Part shown: piece by piece, positions 12,976 to 20,150 of the stretch
Numbering within the stretch: position 1 is the first letter of the stretch
Layout of the letters: the number at the start of each line of letters is the position of its first letter
The notes under the pieces: generated by a model
Database searches by the model: none
Seen by the model: only the letters and a program-made list of their open reading frames with translations
Told to the model about the DNA's origin: nothing
Translations under genes and position numbers: made by a program
Assembly: GCA_900551415.1 (NCBI GenBank)
Contig: URWB01000029.1
Span: 1 to 21,311, forward strand
DNA from: an uncultured Eubacteriales bacterium
GTDB lineage: Bacteria > Bacillota > Clostridia > Peptostreptococcales > Anaerovoracaceae
Direction of reading: 5' to 3'
Length of the DNA: 21,311 nucleotides

Positions 12976-14838
12976 TTAATCTTCTCCCAGCTGATATTTT
13001 TTCAGTTTTTCGTAAAATACACTTTTGGAAAGCCCAAGCGCTTCCATCGTTTCGCGCCGCTTGTAGTGGTTCAGCGCGAGCGTCTCCGCGAGGATTCTGC
13101 GCTCCTCCCGCTCCAACTGTTCCTTGAGTGTCGTCGATCGCGAGACATCTTCTTCAATCAAAATATGCTCGGAATAAATCAGCGGCGAATCGCAAACCGT
13201 AATTGCGCGTTCCATCACGTTTTCCAGCTCTCGTACGTTTCCGGGCCAGCTGTAATGCATCATCTTTTGCAGCGCTTCCTCCGACAGCAGCATATGCTTC
13301 ATATGATATCGGCTGCAAAGCTCATCTAAGACGGAATTAATCAGAATGTACAAGTCTCCCTTCCTTTGGCGCAGCGGCGGAATGCAGATCGGAAACACAT
13401 TGATGCGGTAATACAAATCCTGCCTGAAATTCCCCTTCTTGACTTCCTCTTCGAGATTTCGATTGGTCGCGGTAATCACGCGCACATTCACATCGATCGG
13501 CTTCGAGGAGCCGACTCGATAAATCCGCTTGTTTTGCAGCACCTGCAGCAGCTTGACCTGTATCCCGAGCGGGATTTCGCCGATTTCATCCAAAAAGATC
13601 GTACCGCCGTTCGCTTCCTCAAAGAACCCCGCCTTGCCGTTCGCCGCGGCGCCCGTAAACGCGCCCGGCGCGTATCCGAACAACTCACTTTCAAACAGGC
13701 TCGGCGCGATCGCGTTACAGTTGACTTCCACAAACGGCGCGTCTTTTTTCCCCATCCTGTGGATCTCTTTTGCCAGCCTCGATTTGCCGGTTCCGCTTTC
13801 TCCGGTGATGATGACATTAAAATCCGTTTGTGACGCTTTGTACGCCAGCCGCTTAACCTCATTCATCGCGGGATCTTCTCCGATGAAATCTTCCATCTTC
13901 GCGCCCTGAAAATCACAGCCATAGGGTCTGCGCATGAATTTCTTTTTTTGCCGTTGTTCCAGAGCCTGGATGATACTATCTCGCTCTTTTCTCACGTTTT
14001 CGAGTAAAGACGCATCCTGCAGGATCAAATAGATGCCGTCTCGCGCGTTGCCCTTGCGGATTCTGGTCAGCACGCAGAACATCGGCCTTTTGTATATCTC
14101 AAAAATCCCGCTCTCCGTATGCCCATCCGGCGCTGCGAACATTTTGTTGATTTCCTTCAGAATTTCATCTCCGTAAATGATGCTCTCAAAGTTCAGGCCG
14201 ACCGTCGGCATCAGCTCTCCGCTCGTCTCATAATCTGTCTTAGGCAGATATGGCTTACCGGCAAGCAACTTGCCGATTTCCTCTCCACGGAAGCCGTAGC
14301 CTCTCGCCTGAAAAAACTTAATCTTTCCGGTTACGCTGTCAATCACGACCATGTGTCCGACCGCTTCGAAATAGACCATCGAATACGTATCTCCATTCAC
14401 CGATATGTGCACGTGATTATGCGCGAAATCGATGCGGATCACGATTTCAAATCCCAGATAATCGGTAACAAGCTCAAACCGTCCATTGGGATTGTAGCTC
14501 TTGATATATTTATACTGCGGCTGTATTTTTTTGTTCTTATAAACGCCAACTGCGAGGAGCGCGTCGTCTTTTTCGATGTTCCGATCCGCGATGCCGATCG
14601 TTTCTAAGCTTTCCGGTGTCAGCTCATCGTCGTTCCCCAATTCATTGTCTGCGATAATGACGATATCGCCCTCTTCGATACGTCCGCCCGGATGTCTTTG
14701 CTCACTGTCCAAAAGAATGCCCGTGATTTTTTTTGCACATCTACTATAGGAGCCGATTTCACGCGTTTCGTTGATATAAACAAGCCCTTTGTATTCCGTC
14801 TCCAGAATCTCTTCCATGATGCGCATTGCGTCTTCCAT
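12976..14838 (-). CDS. Sigma-54 dependent transcriptional activator (enhancer-binding protein)
   Basis: This 620-residue activator has three parts. The N-terminal 300 residues form a sensor region with PAS-like character and no phospho-acceptor receiver domain. They include a candidate PAS core around 130-200 and a second one around 215-285 (FEIYKRPMFCVLTRI, then YLILQDASLLENV). The AAA+ domain has Walker A GESGTGKS at 346-353, the sigma-54 contact loop GAFTGA at 392-397, Walker B TIFLDE at 413-418 and YSWPGNVRELENV near 529. A Fis-type helix-turn-helix (RRETMEALGLSKSVFYEKLKKY) ends the protein. The start at 14838 follows a run of six G residues that serves as ribosome binding site. It is divergent from the dipeptidase gene and flanked by four matching -24/-12 promoters, so it is the obvious local regulator. 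The ligand is unknown; a dipeptide, D-amino acid or DAP is a guess. Confidence 0.95.
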   Translation of the reverse strand: MEDAMRIMEEILETEYKGLVYINETREIGSYSRCAKKITGILLDSEQRHPGGRIEEGDIVIIADNELGNDDELTPESLETIGIADRNIEKDDALLAVGVYKNKKIQPQYKYIKSYNPNGRFELVTDYLGFEIVIRIDFAHNHVHISVNGDTYSMVYFEAVGHMVVIDSVTGKIKFFQARGYGFRGEEIGKLLAGKPYLPKTDYETSGELMPTVGLNFESIIYGDEILKEINKMFAAPDGHTESGIFEIYKRPMFCVLTRIRKGNARDGIYLILQDASLLENVRKERDSIIQALEQRQKKKFMRRPYGCDFQGAKMEDFIGEDPAMNEVKRLAYKASQTDFNVIITGESGTGKSRLAKEIHRMGKKDAPFVEVNCNAIAPSLFESELFGYAPGAFTGAAANGKAGFFEEANGGTIFLDEIGEIPLGIQVKLLQVLQNKRIYRVGSSKPIDVNVRVITATNRNLEEEVKKGNFRQDLYYRINVFPICIPPLRQRKGDLYILINSVLDELCSRYHMKHMLLSEEALQKMMHYSWPGNVRELENVMERAITVCDSPLIYSEHILIEEDVSRSTTLKEQLEREERRILAETLALNHYKRRETMEALGLSKSVFYEKLKKYQLGED

Positions 14839-14901
14839 GCTGACCCCCCTGTTCTGACAAATACTGTTTTATATTTAGTCTACCACAAGTCGCATTCTTT
14901 G

Positions 14902-14929
14902 TCCATGGATGTCAAAACGGATTTTTCCG
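14902..14929. promoter_or_regulatory. Two short dyads upstream of the dipeptidase promoter, possible activator sites
   Basis: TCCATGGA (14902-14909) and CGGA-TTTT-TCCG (14918-14929) are perfect inverted repeats lying 11-40 bp upstream of the -24 element. They are not obviously the same as the 9310-9346 dyads and are close to the promoter for an enhancer, so assignment is weak. They could equally control the divergent activator gene. Confidence 0.3.
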
Positions 14930-14939
14930 ATACATCTTC

Positions 14940-14955
14940 TGGCATGTTTTTTGCT
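14940..14955 (+). promoter_or_regulatory. Sigma-54 promoter of the dipeptidase gene
   Basis: TGGCATGTTTTTTGCT has GG (14941-14942) and GC (14953-14954) at the invariant spacing and is close to the TGGCACG-N4-TTGCW consensus. The leader to ATG 15007 is about 40 nt. Confidence 0.82.
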
Positions 14956-15006
14956 TATTTCTTTGTATATCCAACATGATATAATGATTCCGGGAGGTAT
15001 GCAAGT

Positions 15007-15969
15007 ATGAATCAATCCATGAAAATTTTAGATATGCACTGCGACACACTCATCGAGTGCTGGCGGCACGAAGACCGCGCACTGCGCGACGGCAAGGGAC
15101 ATCTGAATCTCAAGATGATGCAGGAGCACGGCGGCATGGGACAGTTTTTTGCGATCTATCTTTCTCGTCATGAAATGGAAAGCATGGATCCGTACGACCT
15201 GTTTAAGTCGATTTACAAAAACTACATTTCCGAAATGCAGGAAAACAAGGATATCCTGCGCCCTGCTTACTGTGCAGCGGATATCCGCAAAAATGCCGAG
15301 GAAGGGTATCTGTCTTCTTTCCTGACCATCGAGGACGGCGTCTTCGTAGACGGCAAGATCGAAAGGATCCAGGAGGTCTACGATATGGGTGTACGCCTGC
15401 TCACGCTGCTCTGGGGATTTCCAAACTCCATGGGCTATCCTTGCTACGACGATGCGCAGCAGAACGCGCAGGGTCTGACGCCGTTCGGTCTGGAAGTGGT
15501 CGACAAGATGAATACGCTCGGCATGATCATCGACGTTTCTCATCTGTCCGAAGGCGGTTTCTATGATGTCGCACGTCACAGCAAAAAGCCGTTCCTGGCG
15601 ACGCACTCCTGTGCCAAGGCGCTCTGCCCGCACAAACGCAACCTGACAGACGATCAGCTTAAGACACTTGGCAATGCAGGCGGCGTGGTCGGCATCAACT
15701 TCGAGTCCTCTTTCTTAAAAGAAGGCTCCCATTACGCGACCGTTGACCAGATCATCACGCATCTCAATTATATGGTCGACAAAGCAGGTATCGAGCACGT
15801 CGGATTCGGTTCCGACTTTGACGGCATCGATACGACCGGAGAACTGGTCGATTACACCGGTTTTGACAAAGTCATCGACGCGATGCACAAGCATTACAAC
15901 GAAGATCAGATCGACATGCTCCTGCACGGCAACGTCCTGCGCGCAATGGAGGATATCATCGGCAAATAA
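15007..15969 (+). CDS. M19 family (renal-type) zinc dipeptidase
   Basis: The family hydrolyses dipeptides in the cytoplasm and, unusually, accepts a D-amino acid at the C-terminal position. The 320-residue protein shows the metal ligands of the family: His11 and Asp13 in DMHCDT, the bridging Glu109 in TIEDG, His179 in DVSHL and His200 in LATHS. These are followed by the HKRNLTD motif and the late acidic GFGSDFDG. It has no signal peptide. A GGGAGG site lies before ATG 15007; in-frame ATG 15019 is a possible but less well-placed start. It is transcribed from a sigma-54 promoter, divergent from the activator gene, and is probably monocistronic given the terminator at 15998. Together with the racemase it would let the cell use L-X-D-Ala or D-Ala-D-Ala type dipeptides; this is inference. 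Confidence 0.94.
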   Translation: MNQSMKILDMHCDTLIECWRHEDRALRDGKGHLNLKMMQEHGGMGQFFAIYLSRHEMESMDPYDLFKSIYKNYISEMQENKDILRPAYCAADIRKNAEEGYLSSFLTIEDGVFVDGKIERIQEVYDMGVRLLTLLWGFPNSMGYPCYDDAQQNAQGLTPFGLEVVDKMNTLGMIIDVSHLSEGGFYDVARHSKKPFLATHSCAKALCPHKRNLTDDQLKTLGNAGGVVGINFESSFLKEGSHYATVDQIITHLNYMVDKAGIEHVGFGSDFDGIDTTGELVDYTGFDKVIDAMHKHYNEDQIDMLLHGNVLRAMEDIIGK

Positions 15970-15997
15970 AGCACGCGCAAAAAACAAAATCATATCC

Positions 15998-16045
15998 AAA
16001 ACCTCCGAAGCGCCAAGCAGTGGTCTTTCGGAGGTTTTGCTTTTA
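15998..16045 (+). terminator. Terminator after the dipeptidase gene
   Basis: 12-bp arms AAAACCTCCGAA (15998-16009) and TTCGGAGGTTTT (16027-16038), with a 17-nt loop, are followed by GCTTTT. Confidence 0.82.
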
Positions 16046-16050
16046 CGCCC

Positions 16051-16074
16051 GACGGCGCGCCGCTGCGCGCCGTC
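16051..16074. repeat. Perfect GC-rich hairpin
   Basis: 10-bp arms GACGGCGCGC and GCGCGCCGTC flank a CGCT loop, with GCCC/GGGC further out. There is no T tract on either side. It sits between two terminators that face opposite transcription units. Confidence 0.7.
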
Positions 16075-16101
16075 GCATTCCGGGCAGATTCATTTCAGCG
16101 C

Positions 16102-16144
16102 AAAAGAAAAAGACCGAAAAAAATTCGCAAGGATTTTTTCGGTC
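16102..16144 (-). terminator. Terminator of the DUF3990/DUF3791 operon
   Basis: On the minus strand, 11-bp arms GACCGAAAAAA/TTTTTTCGGTC (plus-strand 16112-16122 and 16134-16144) are followed by TTTTTCTTTT. It lies about 25 nt after the last gene of the triad. Confidence 0.85.
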
Positions 16145-16169
16145 GGCAAGTGCGCATTGTCATATTTCC

Positions 16170-16385
16170 TTAGTATGCCGGTTTACCGGTTTTGATCAAG
16201 CTGTCAAGATCGGTAAACGCATTTTCGATTGCTTCGCTGTGATATAATTCATACATGTCATAGACAAACTGCGTAAGATTCTTCTCGTCCAGGGTTTCCA
16301 GAATTTTATCCGCTGTAGTGTCCTTATGCACCGCATAACATTCCAGCAGGTAGGCAAAAAACTTAAATTCTTTCGTCAATTTCAT
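16170..16385 (-). CDS. DUF3791 family small protein, third gene of the triad
   Basis: This is a 71-residue protein with the DUF3791 pattern: an aromatic N-terminus (KEFKFFAYLLECYAVHKDTTADKIL), a central LTQFVYDMYELYHSEAIENA helix pair and a short C-terminus with FTDLDSLI. Its function is unknown. Members are usually found beside DUF3990 proteins, which suggests a partner or antitoxin role. ATG 16385 is chosen because it lies inside the end of the preceding gene (23-bp overlap), directly after GCGAGGTG, and the product then matches the family N-terminus. The longer frame from 16448 is just the overlap region of the neighbour. Translation is probably coupled to the middle gene. A strong terminator follows. 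Confidence 0.78.
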   Translation of the reverse strand: MKLTKEFKFFAYLLECYAVHKDTTADKILETLDEKNLTQFVYDMYELYHSEAIENAFTDLDSLIKTGKPAY

Positions 16386-16629
16386 CACCTCGCAGATACA
16401 GAGAGTTCCCGGGATCGCCTGTTGCCTCTTCATTTTCCCACATATCAAAGATTGCCAGCGGACTAAAATACCAAAGTCTCAGCTCATTATCAAGAAGCAT
16501 CTTATGGGTTTGTGATCTCAAAAAAATCCGCAATCCATCCATAAGCGATACCCCTCTGCTTTTGGAAATCATCCCTGCGAGCTCCGCATCAAAGTTTTGC
16601 ATAATGGAGGGTCTTGTATTTTCTCTCAT
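16363..16629 (-). CDS. Small protein, middle gene of the DUF3990/DUF3791 triad
   Basis: This 88-residue protein starts MRENTRPSIMQNFDAELAGM. It continues with a helical region (GVSLMDGLRIFLRSQTHKML) and the motif LLDNELRLWYFSPLAIFDMWENEE, then an acidic tail. The pattern of 'short helix, Ser-x-T/H-x-x-L, E-x-x-LW-x-x-S' is what I associate with small proteins encoded between DUF3990 and DUF3791 genes. No biochemical function is known to me. Its ATG overlaps the TGA of the DUF3990 gene by 4 bp, and its 3' end overlaps the DUF3791 gene by 23 bp, so all three are translationally coupled. It is a good candidate for the antitoxin or an adaptor. Confidence 0.72.
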   Translation of the reverse strand: MRENTRPSIMQNFDAELAGMISKSRGVSLMDGLRIFLRSQTHKMLLDNELRLWYFSPLAIFDMWENEEATGDPGNSLYLRGDEIDERI

Positions 16630-17105
16630 TGTTCTTTACCTCCAAGGTATTTCAGGCACTGAAGCCCTCTCCATGTCAGGAAAGCATATTGATCAGCCAG
16701 TTTTTGCGGTTTCAATAGAATCAGTGCGACCTCTTCTGTTATATTGCCCGCCATATAATCTGATAAAACCGGCATAGTTGTGTCATTTGCCACAGGGCCG
16801 ATAACAAGATCAAATTTGCCTCCGTTGTACAGATTCTTTCTATTCTGCGTTACAAAATTCAACCATTTTGTGTCTGCCTCTTCAAAGCGTAAAAGTGCTA
16901 ACTCCGCCGCTTGTTCTTCGTCAAAATCGTAAATCGAAAGTACCGCTTCTCCCTTTTTTCGGCGCTTTGTTTGAAGTTTTGCCCACCTTGTTGCCTGTGA
17001 TTCATCAGATGTTGTGTAAAATCCAGATCCAAAGTCCAAGGTCCGATTTGAAAGAATAAGCTGCGGCGTTTCAACTTTCATATTGCTTCCATGGTACAAG
17101 TACAT
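16626..17105 (-). CDS. DUF3990 family, ADP-ribosyltransferase-like protein (putative toxin)
   Basis: This 159-residue protein has the family signature. MYLYHGSN at the N-terminus carries His5. RTLDFGSGFYTTSDESQATRWA (21-42) carries Tyr30. The diagnostic VIGPVAND lies at 101-108, followed by the ending LLKPQKLADQYAFLTWRGL. The His and Tyr blocks correspond to the H-Y elements of diphtheria-toxin-type ADP-ribosyltransferase folds, to which DUF3990 is related. The third catalytic element is degenerate or unclear, so activity is inference. The start is placed at 17105, not 17111, because the AGGGGG ribosome binding site is then 7 nt away instead of 1. It is the first gene of a three-gene overlapping operon with its own likely promoter (-10 at 17137-17142) and terminator. 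Confidence 0.82.
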   Translation of the reverse strand: MYLYHGSNMKVETPQLILSNRTLDFGSGFYTTSDESQATRWAKLQTKRRKKGEAVLSIYDFDEEQAAELALLRFEEADTKWLNFVTQNRKNLYNGGKFDLVIGPVANDTTMPVLSDYMAGNITEEVALILLKPQKLADQYAFLTWRGLQCLKYLGGKEQ

Positions 17106-17136
17106 ACGCATACCCCCTGTTCCAACGCTTCTTTAA

Positions 17137-17142
17137 ATTATA
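17137..17142 (-). promoter_or_regulatory. Likely -10 element of the DUF3990 operon
   Basis: Minus-strand GATATAATTT gives a perfect TATAAT about 32 nt before the start codon. A matching -35 at 17 bp is poor (TGTAAT). A GGCAA/TTGCC inverted repeat at 17166-17189 lies just upstream and could be an operator for autoregulation. Confidence 0.45.
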
Positions 17143-17202
17143 TCGTACCATATTTCATGATTACAGGCAACATTACATTCTTTATTGCCGATAATACAGC
17201 GT

Positions 17203-17772
17203 TTACAGTGCTGTCCCCTTTTTCGGCACGAAAAACGCGTTCATATCGATGCCCTCCAGCGTGAGCAGTTTGATCTTGCGGTCGATGCCTCCGCCGTATC
17301 CGGTCAGACTGCCGTTCATACCGACAACCCGGTGACAGGGAACGATGATGCTCAGTGGATTATGCCCGACCGCCCCGCCGACGGCCTGCGCTGACATCCG
17401 CGCGATACCCCGCTCTGCCGCGATTTGCGCCGCGATCTGTCCGTAGGTCATGGTCTTGCCGTAAGGGATCGTGCATAGAATGCTCCAGACGCTTTTCTGA
17501 AAATCAGTTCCCGTCGGATTGAGCGGCAAGTCGAAGTCCGGCTCTTTTCCCGCAAAGTATATGTCCAGCCAGCGCTTCACATCAGCCAGCAGCGGTGCAT
17601 GTTCTTCCTTGCAGGGCGCATTGCAAATCGCTGCGCCCGCTTCAGGCTCCAAATCCGCCTGTCCCTGCGCGTAATATTTCTGCCCGTCAAACCAAACCCC
17701 TGTCAGCGCCTGCGCGTCCGCCGTCAAAAGCAGATCTCCGAGCGGAGACTCGTAATGTGTTTTATATAGCAT
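17203..17772 (-). CDS. ogt: Methylated-DNA-protein-cysteine methyltransferase
   Basis: The protein repairs O6-alkylguanine (and O4-alkylthymine) in DNA by irreversible transfer of the alkyl group to its own cysteine. It has 189 residues: an N-terminal ribonuclease-like domain (about 1-85), then the DNA-binding/active-site domain. That domain contains FQKSVWSIL, IPYGKTMTYGQIA (helix-turn-helix) and the active-site motif IVPCHRVVG with Cys146, followed by GSLTGYGGGIDRK. The start at 17772 follows CAGGAG by 6 nt; the longer frame from 17796 contains that site. It appears to be a single-gene unit between the DUF3990 promoter region and the YeiH gene. Confidence 0.95.
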   Translation of the reverse strand: MLYKTHYESPLGDLLLTADAQALTGVWFDGQKYYAQGQADLEPEAGAAICNAPCKEEHAPLLADVKRWLDIYFAGKEPDFDLPLNPTGTDFQKSVWSILCTIPYGKTMTYGQIAAQIAAERGIARMSAQAVGGAVGHNPLSIIVPCHRVVGMNGSLTGYGGGIDRKIKLLTLEGIDMNAFFVPKKGTAL

Positions 17773-17887
17773 CGTATTCTCCTGTCTTTTTCGCATCGCA
17801 AACGTGCGTTCTTTTTTCTTTATTCTATCACCTTTTCTGCCTTTGAGCCATAGAAAAAATGAAAAACTTCTGCTGAACGATACCCTA

Positions 17888-17913
17888 TGATACCCATGTT
17901 CGAAAGGGTATCA
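17888..17913. repeat. TGATACCC/GGGTATCA inverted repeat with an extra direct GATACCC copy
   Basis: Perfect 8-bp arms at 17888-17895 and 17906-17913 enclose a 10-nt loop. A further GATACCC copy sits at 17879-17885. It is 32 bp past the stop of the YeiH gene (which ends at 17945). T-rich runs occur only about 25 nt further along the minus strand, so it is a poor terminator and may be an mRNA end structure or an operator. Confidence 0.5.
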
Positions 17914-17944
17914 CGCAAATCTTTGTTCATTCGAGGTGTATTTC

Positions 17945-18982
17945 CTACCAAATCCCCATTACGTGCTGCATCACGAGGCTGACCGCCGTAATGCCAATCC
18001 AGCAGCATCCTCCTAAAAGCAGAGGTCTGCCGCCGCTCTTCACAAGCTGAACCACATTGCTGTTCAGTCCGATTGCCGCCATCGCCATAACGATGAAAAA
18101 CTTCGATAAATCCTTCAGCGGCGCGAAAACATCTGCATTCATGCCTGCCTGGATGCAGACAGTGGTAATTACCGATGCGATAACAAAATACAAAATAAAC
18201 ATTGGAAAAGCCCTCTTCAAACTGAAGCCCTCCGCTTTGCCACTGTCCTTCGCGCTCTTTTTTGCGCGAGCTACCGCCAACACCAAGGTAATCGGAATAA
18301 TCGCAAGCGTACGGGTGAGTTTTACCGTGACAGCTTTATGCAGCGTTTCGCTGCCGAGATTCCACATGCTGTCCCAGGTGGATGCCGCAGCCGTTACCGA
18401 TGATGTATCGTTAATTGCCGTTCCCGCAAAGATCCCGAACGCATCTCCCGCGCTCGTGTCAAACCCAATTGCGCTTCCCAGCATCGGAAAGAAAATTGCC
18501 GCAAGCACATTAAAGAAGAAAATGACCGAGATGGACTGCGCCACCTCGTTGTCGTCTGCGCCGATGACCGGAGCGGTTGCCGCGATCGCCGAGCCCCCGC
18601 AAATCGACGAGCCGACTCCCACAAGAATCGCCGTATCCGAAGGCACGCGCAGCGCCTTATGCAGCGCCCACGCAAGCAGGAGAGATATGCCGATCGTGCA
18701 AACAATGATCGGCAGCGACTGCTTTCCTGTTTCAAAGATAACGCCAAGATTCAGACCGAATCCCAGCAGTACCACCGCTGTCTGCAAAATGATTTTGGAT
18801 GTCCATTTGATCCCTGCCGCCGCTTTGCCTTTGTCACTCCAAAAAAGCGCAATCAGCATGCCAAATAATATGGAAAGCACCGGACCTCCTATAATCGGAA
18901 ACGCCTTGCCAAGCAGCCATGCCGGAACTGCAATGCCAAAACAAACTAAAATGCCTGTATAATTTTTACGTATAAATTCCAT
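17945..18982 (-). CDS. YeiH/UPF0324 family membrane protein (putative sulfate exporter-like)
   Basis: This 345-residue polytopic protein has about 10 hydrophobic segments. Family markers include PIIGGPVLSILFGMLIAL (about 29-46), LGFGLNLG in the third helix, the very conserved VGVGSSICGGSAIAATAPVI near residues 121-140, and GTAINDTSSVTAAA near 190. These are standard for the YeiH family, whose members have been proposed to move sulfate or related anions, with no firm substrate. The start at 18982 has a GGAGGT site 7-8 nt upstream. It appears monocistronic; no LysR-type regulator, the frequent neighbour of this family, is in the window. Confidence 0.92.
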   Translation of the reverse strand: MEFIRKNYTGILVCFGIAVPAWLLGKAFPIIGGPVLSILFGMLIALFWSDKGKAAAGIKWTSKIILQTAVVLLGFGLNLGVIFETGKQSLPIIVCTIGISLLLAWALHKALRVPSDTAILVGVGSSICGGSAIAATAPVIGADDNEVAQSISVIFFFNVLAAIFFPMLGSAIGFDTSAGDAFGIFAGTAINDTSSVTAAASTWDSMWNLGSETLHKAVTVKLTRTLAIIPITLVLAVARAKKSAKDSGKAEGFSLKRAFPMFILYFVIASVITTVCIQAGMNADVFAPLKDLSKFFIVMAMAAIGLNSNVVQLVKSGGRPLLLGGCCWIGITAVSLVMQHVMGIW

Positions 18983-19109
18983 TTTGTCTACCTCCGATCA
19001 TCGCATTTCTGGCACTGCGCCAGGGAATTCTCACTGCCTTCTTTATAGAAAATATCCGACCATTGACATATCCTCTGCAAAATCGGAGAATACGCACTAT
19101 GACAGTTTA

Positions 19110-20114
19110 CTATTCGCCCTTAAAATATTTCTCGGTTTGCTTATCAAATTCCGATATGTATTCCTGATCCTGACGCACGCGGAAAATATCATATTCTTTT
19201 GCAGCCTTTTCGACAGCCTGCTCATGAGATATTCTTCCCTTGCCCTCAAGAACCTTGCGTCGGTTGTTGCTTAAAAACCGGTTGGTCTGATCTACCCAAT
19301 CCTGCATACTCATGAGAACCTCATCCTCAGCCATAAGCTCGGCATAATCAATAAACATTGTAACGAGTCTGTTTAGGCGGGACATTTCTTTCTCATTGAG
19401 ATAATTCTTAGCGACAATAATATCTCTTTTTAATATTTTTCCATCTGGAGCATCTTTCCATGTGGTAAGACCCATAGTAGGCTTTTCTGCATCAGCACGG
19501 TCATAAATCAGTTCTGCTGCAGTCTGACCGGTAACCGCAAAATGAAGCTTATTCTGCACAAATGCATAAAAGGCTCTTGTTATCTCACTGTTCTTATCAT
19601 AATCATAACTGCATTGTTCAAACACGTCTGTGATTTTCTGATAAGCTCTGCGCTCGCTGGCACGAATCTCACGGATACGTTCCAGCAATTCATCAAAGTA
19701 GTCTTTTCCAAAAGGCTTTCCGTTCTTTAGCATATCGTCATTAAGGACAAAGCCCTTTGTGATATATTCTTTCAGGGTCTTGGTAGCCCACTGACGGAAT
19801 TTTGTTGCTTTCTTTGAATTTACACGATAGCCTACGGCAATAATGGCATCGAGATTATAAAAATCAACATCACGTTTTTTCTCAACCCCACCTTCATTTT
19901 GAACTAGTTCCATTTTGGAACTAGTTGATTCTCGATCTAATTCGTCCTCTTTATAAATATTTCCCAGATGTTTACTAATAGCCTGTGGTCCGACACCGAA
20001 CAATTCAGCCATTGACATTCTAGTAAGCCAAAAGGTCTCGTCTTTATAAAACACGCTAACACATACATTGGCATTATCTATTTGGTAGAGGACAATATCC
20101 TGTTTTTGTTCCAT
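19110..20114 (-). CDS. RhuM family protein (virulence/DNA-binding-like)
   Basis: This 334-residue protein fits the RhuM family. The N-terminal half has the BRO/KilA-N-like DNA-binding pattern FWLTRMSMAELFGVGPQAISKHLGNIYKEDEL, then FYNLDAIIAVGYRVNSKKATKFRQWATKTLKEYITKG. The C-terminal half has the conserved HFAVTGQTAAELIYDRADAEKPTMGLTTWK and is helical. The function is not established; genes of this family occur in genomic islands next to restriction and toxin-antitoxin genes. The start at 20114 has an AGGAAGGA site. It lies 36 bp downstream of the HipA gene on the same strand, so the two are probably co-transcribed, which suggests an addiction or defence unit. Confidence 0.9.
   Translation of the reverse strand: MEQKQDIVLYQIDNANVCVSVFYKDETFWLTRMSMAELFGVGPQAISKHLGNIYKEDELDRESTSSKMELVQNEGGVEKKRDVDFYNLDAIIAVGYRVNSKKATKFRQWATKTLKEYITKGFVLNDDMLKNGKPFGKDYFDELLERIREIRASERRAYQKITDVFEQCSYDYDKNSEITRAFYAFVQNKLHFAVTGQTAAELIYDRADAEKPTMGLTTWKDAPDGKILKRDIIVAKNYLNEKEMSRLNRLVTMFIDYAELMAEDEVLMSMQDWVDQTNRFLSNNRRKVLEGKGRISHEQAVEKAAKEYDIFRVRQDQEYISEFDKQTEKYFKGE
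19902..19926. repeat. Perfect palindrome inside the rhuM coding sequence
   Basis: 10-bp arms AACTAGTTCC (19902-19911) and GGAACTAGTT (19917-19926) flank ATTTT. They encode the STSSKMELV region of the protein. It could be an operator within the operon or chance. Confidence 0.55.
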
Positions 20115-20150
20115 TTATAAATCCTTCCTCGATTAGTTTCTATGGTCTTT

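Noticed and set aside
17820..17930. 36-codon minus-strand frame after the YeiH gene
   Set aside because: It has no ribosome binding site and overlaps the inverted repeat at 17888-17913; there is no sign of coding constraint.
18983..19109. TGGCAC near 19009 as a -24 element
   Set aside because: There is no GC doublet at the required 10-bp spacing on either strand.
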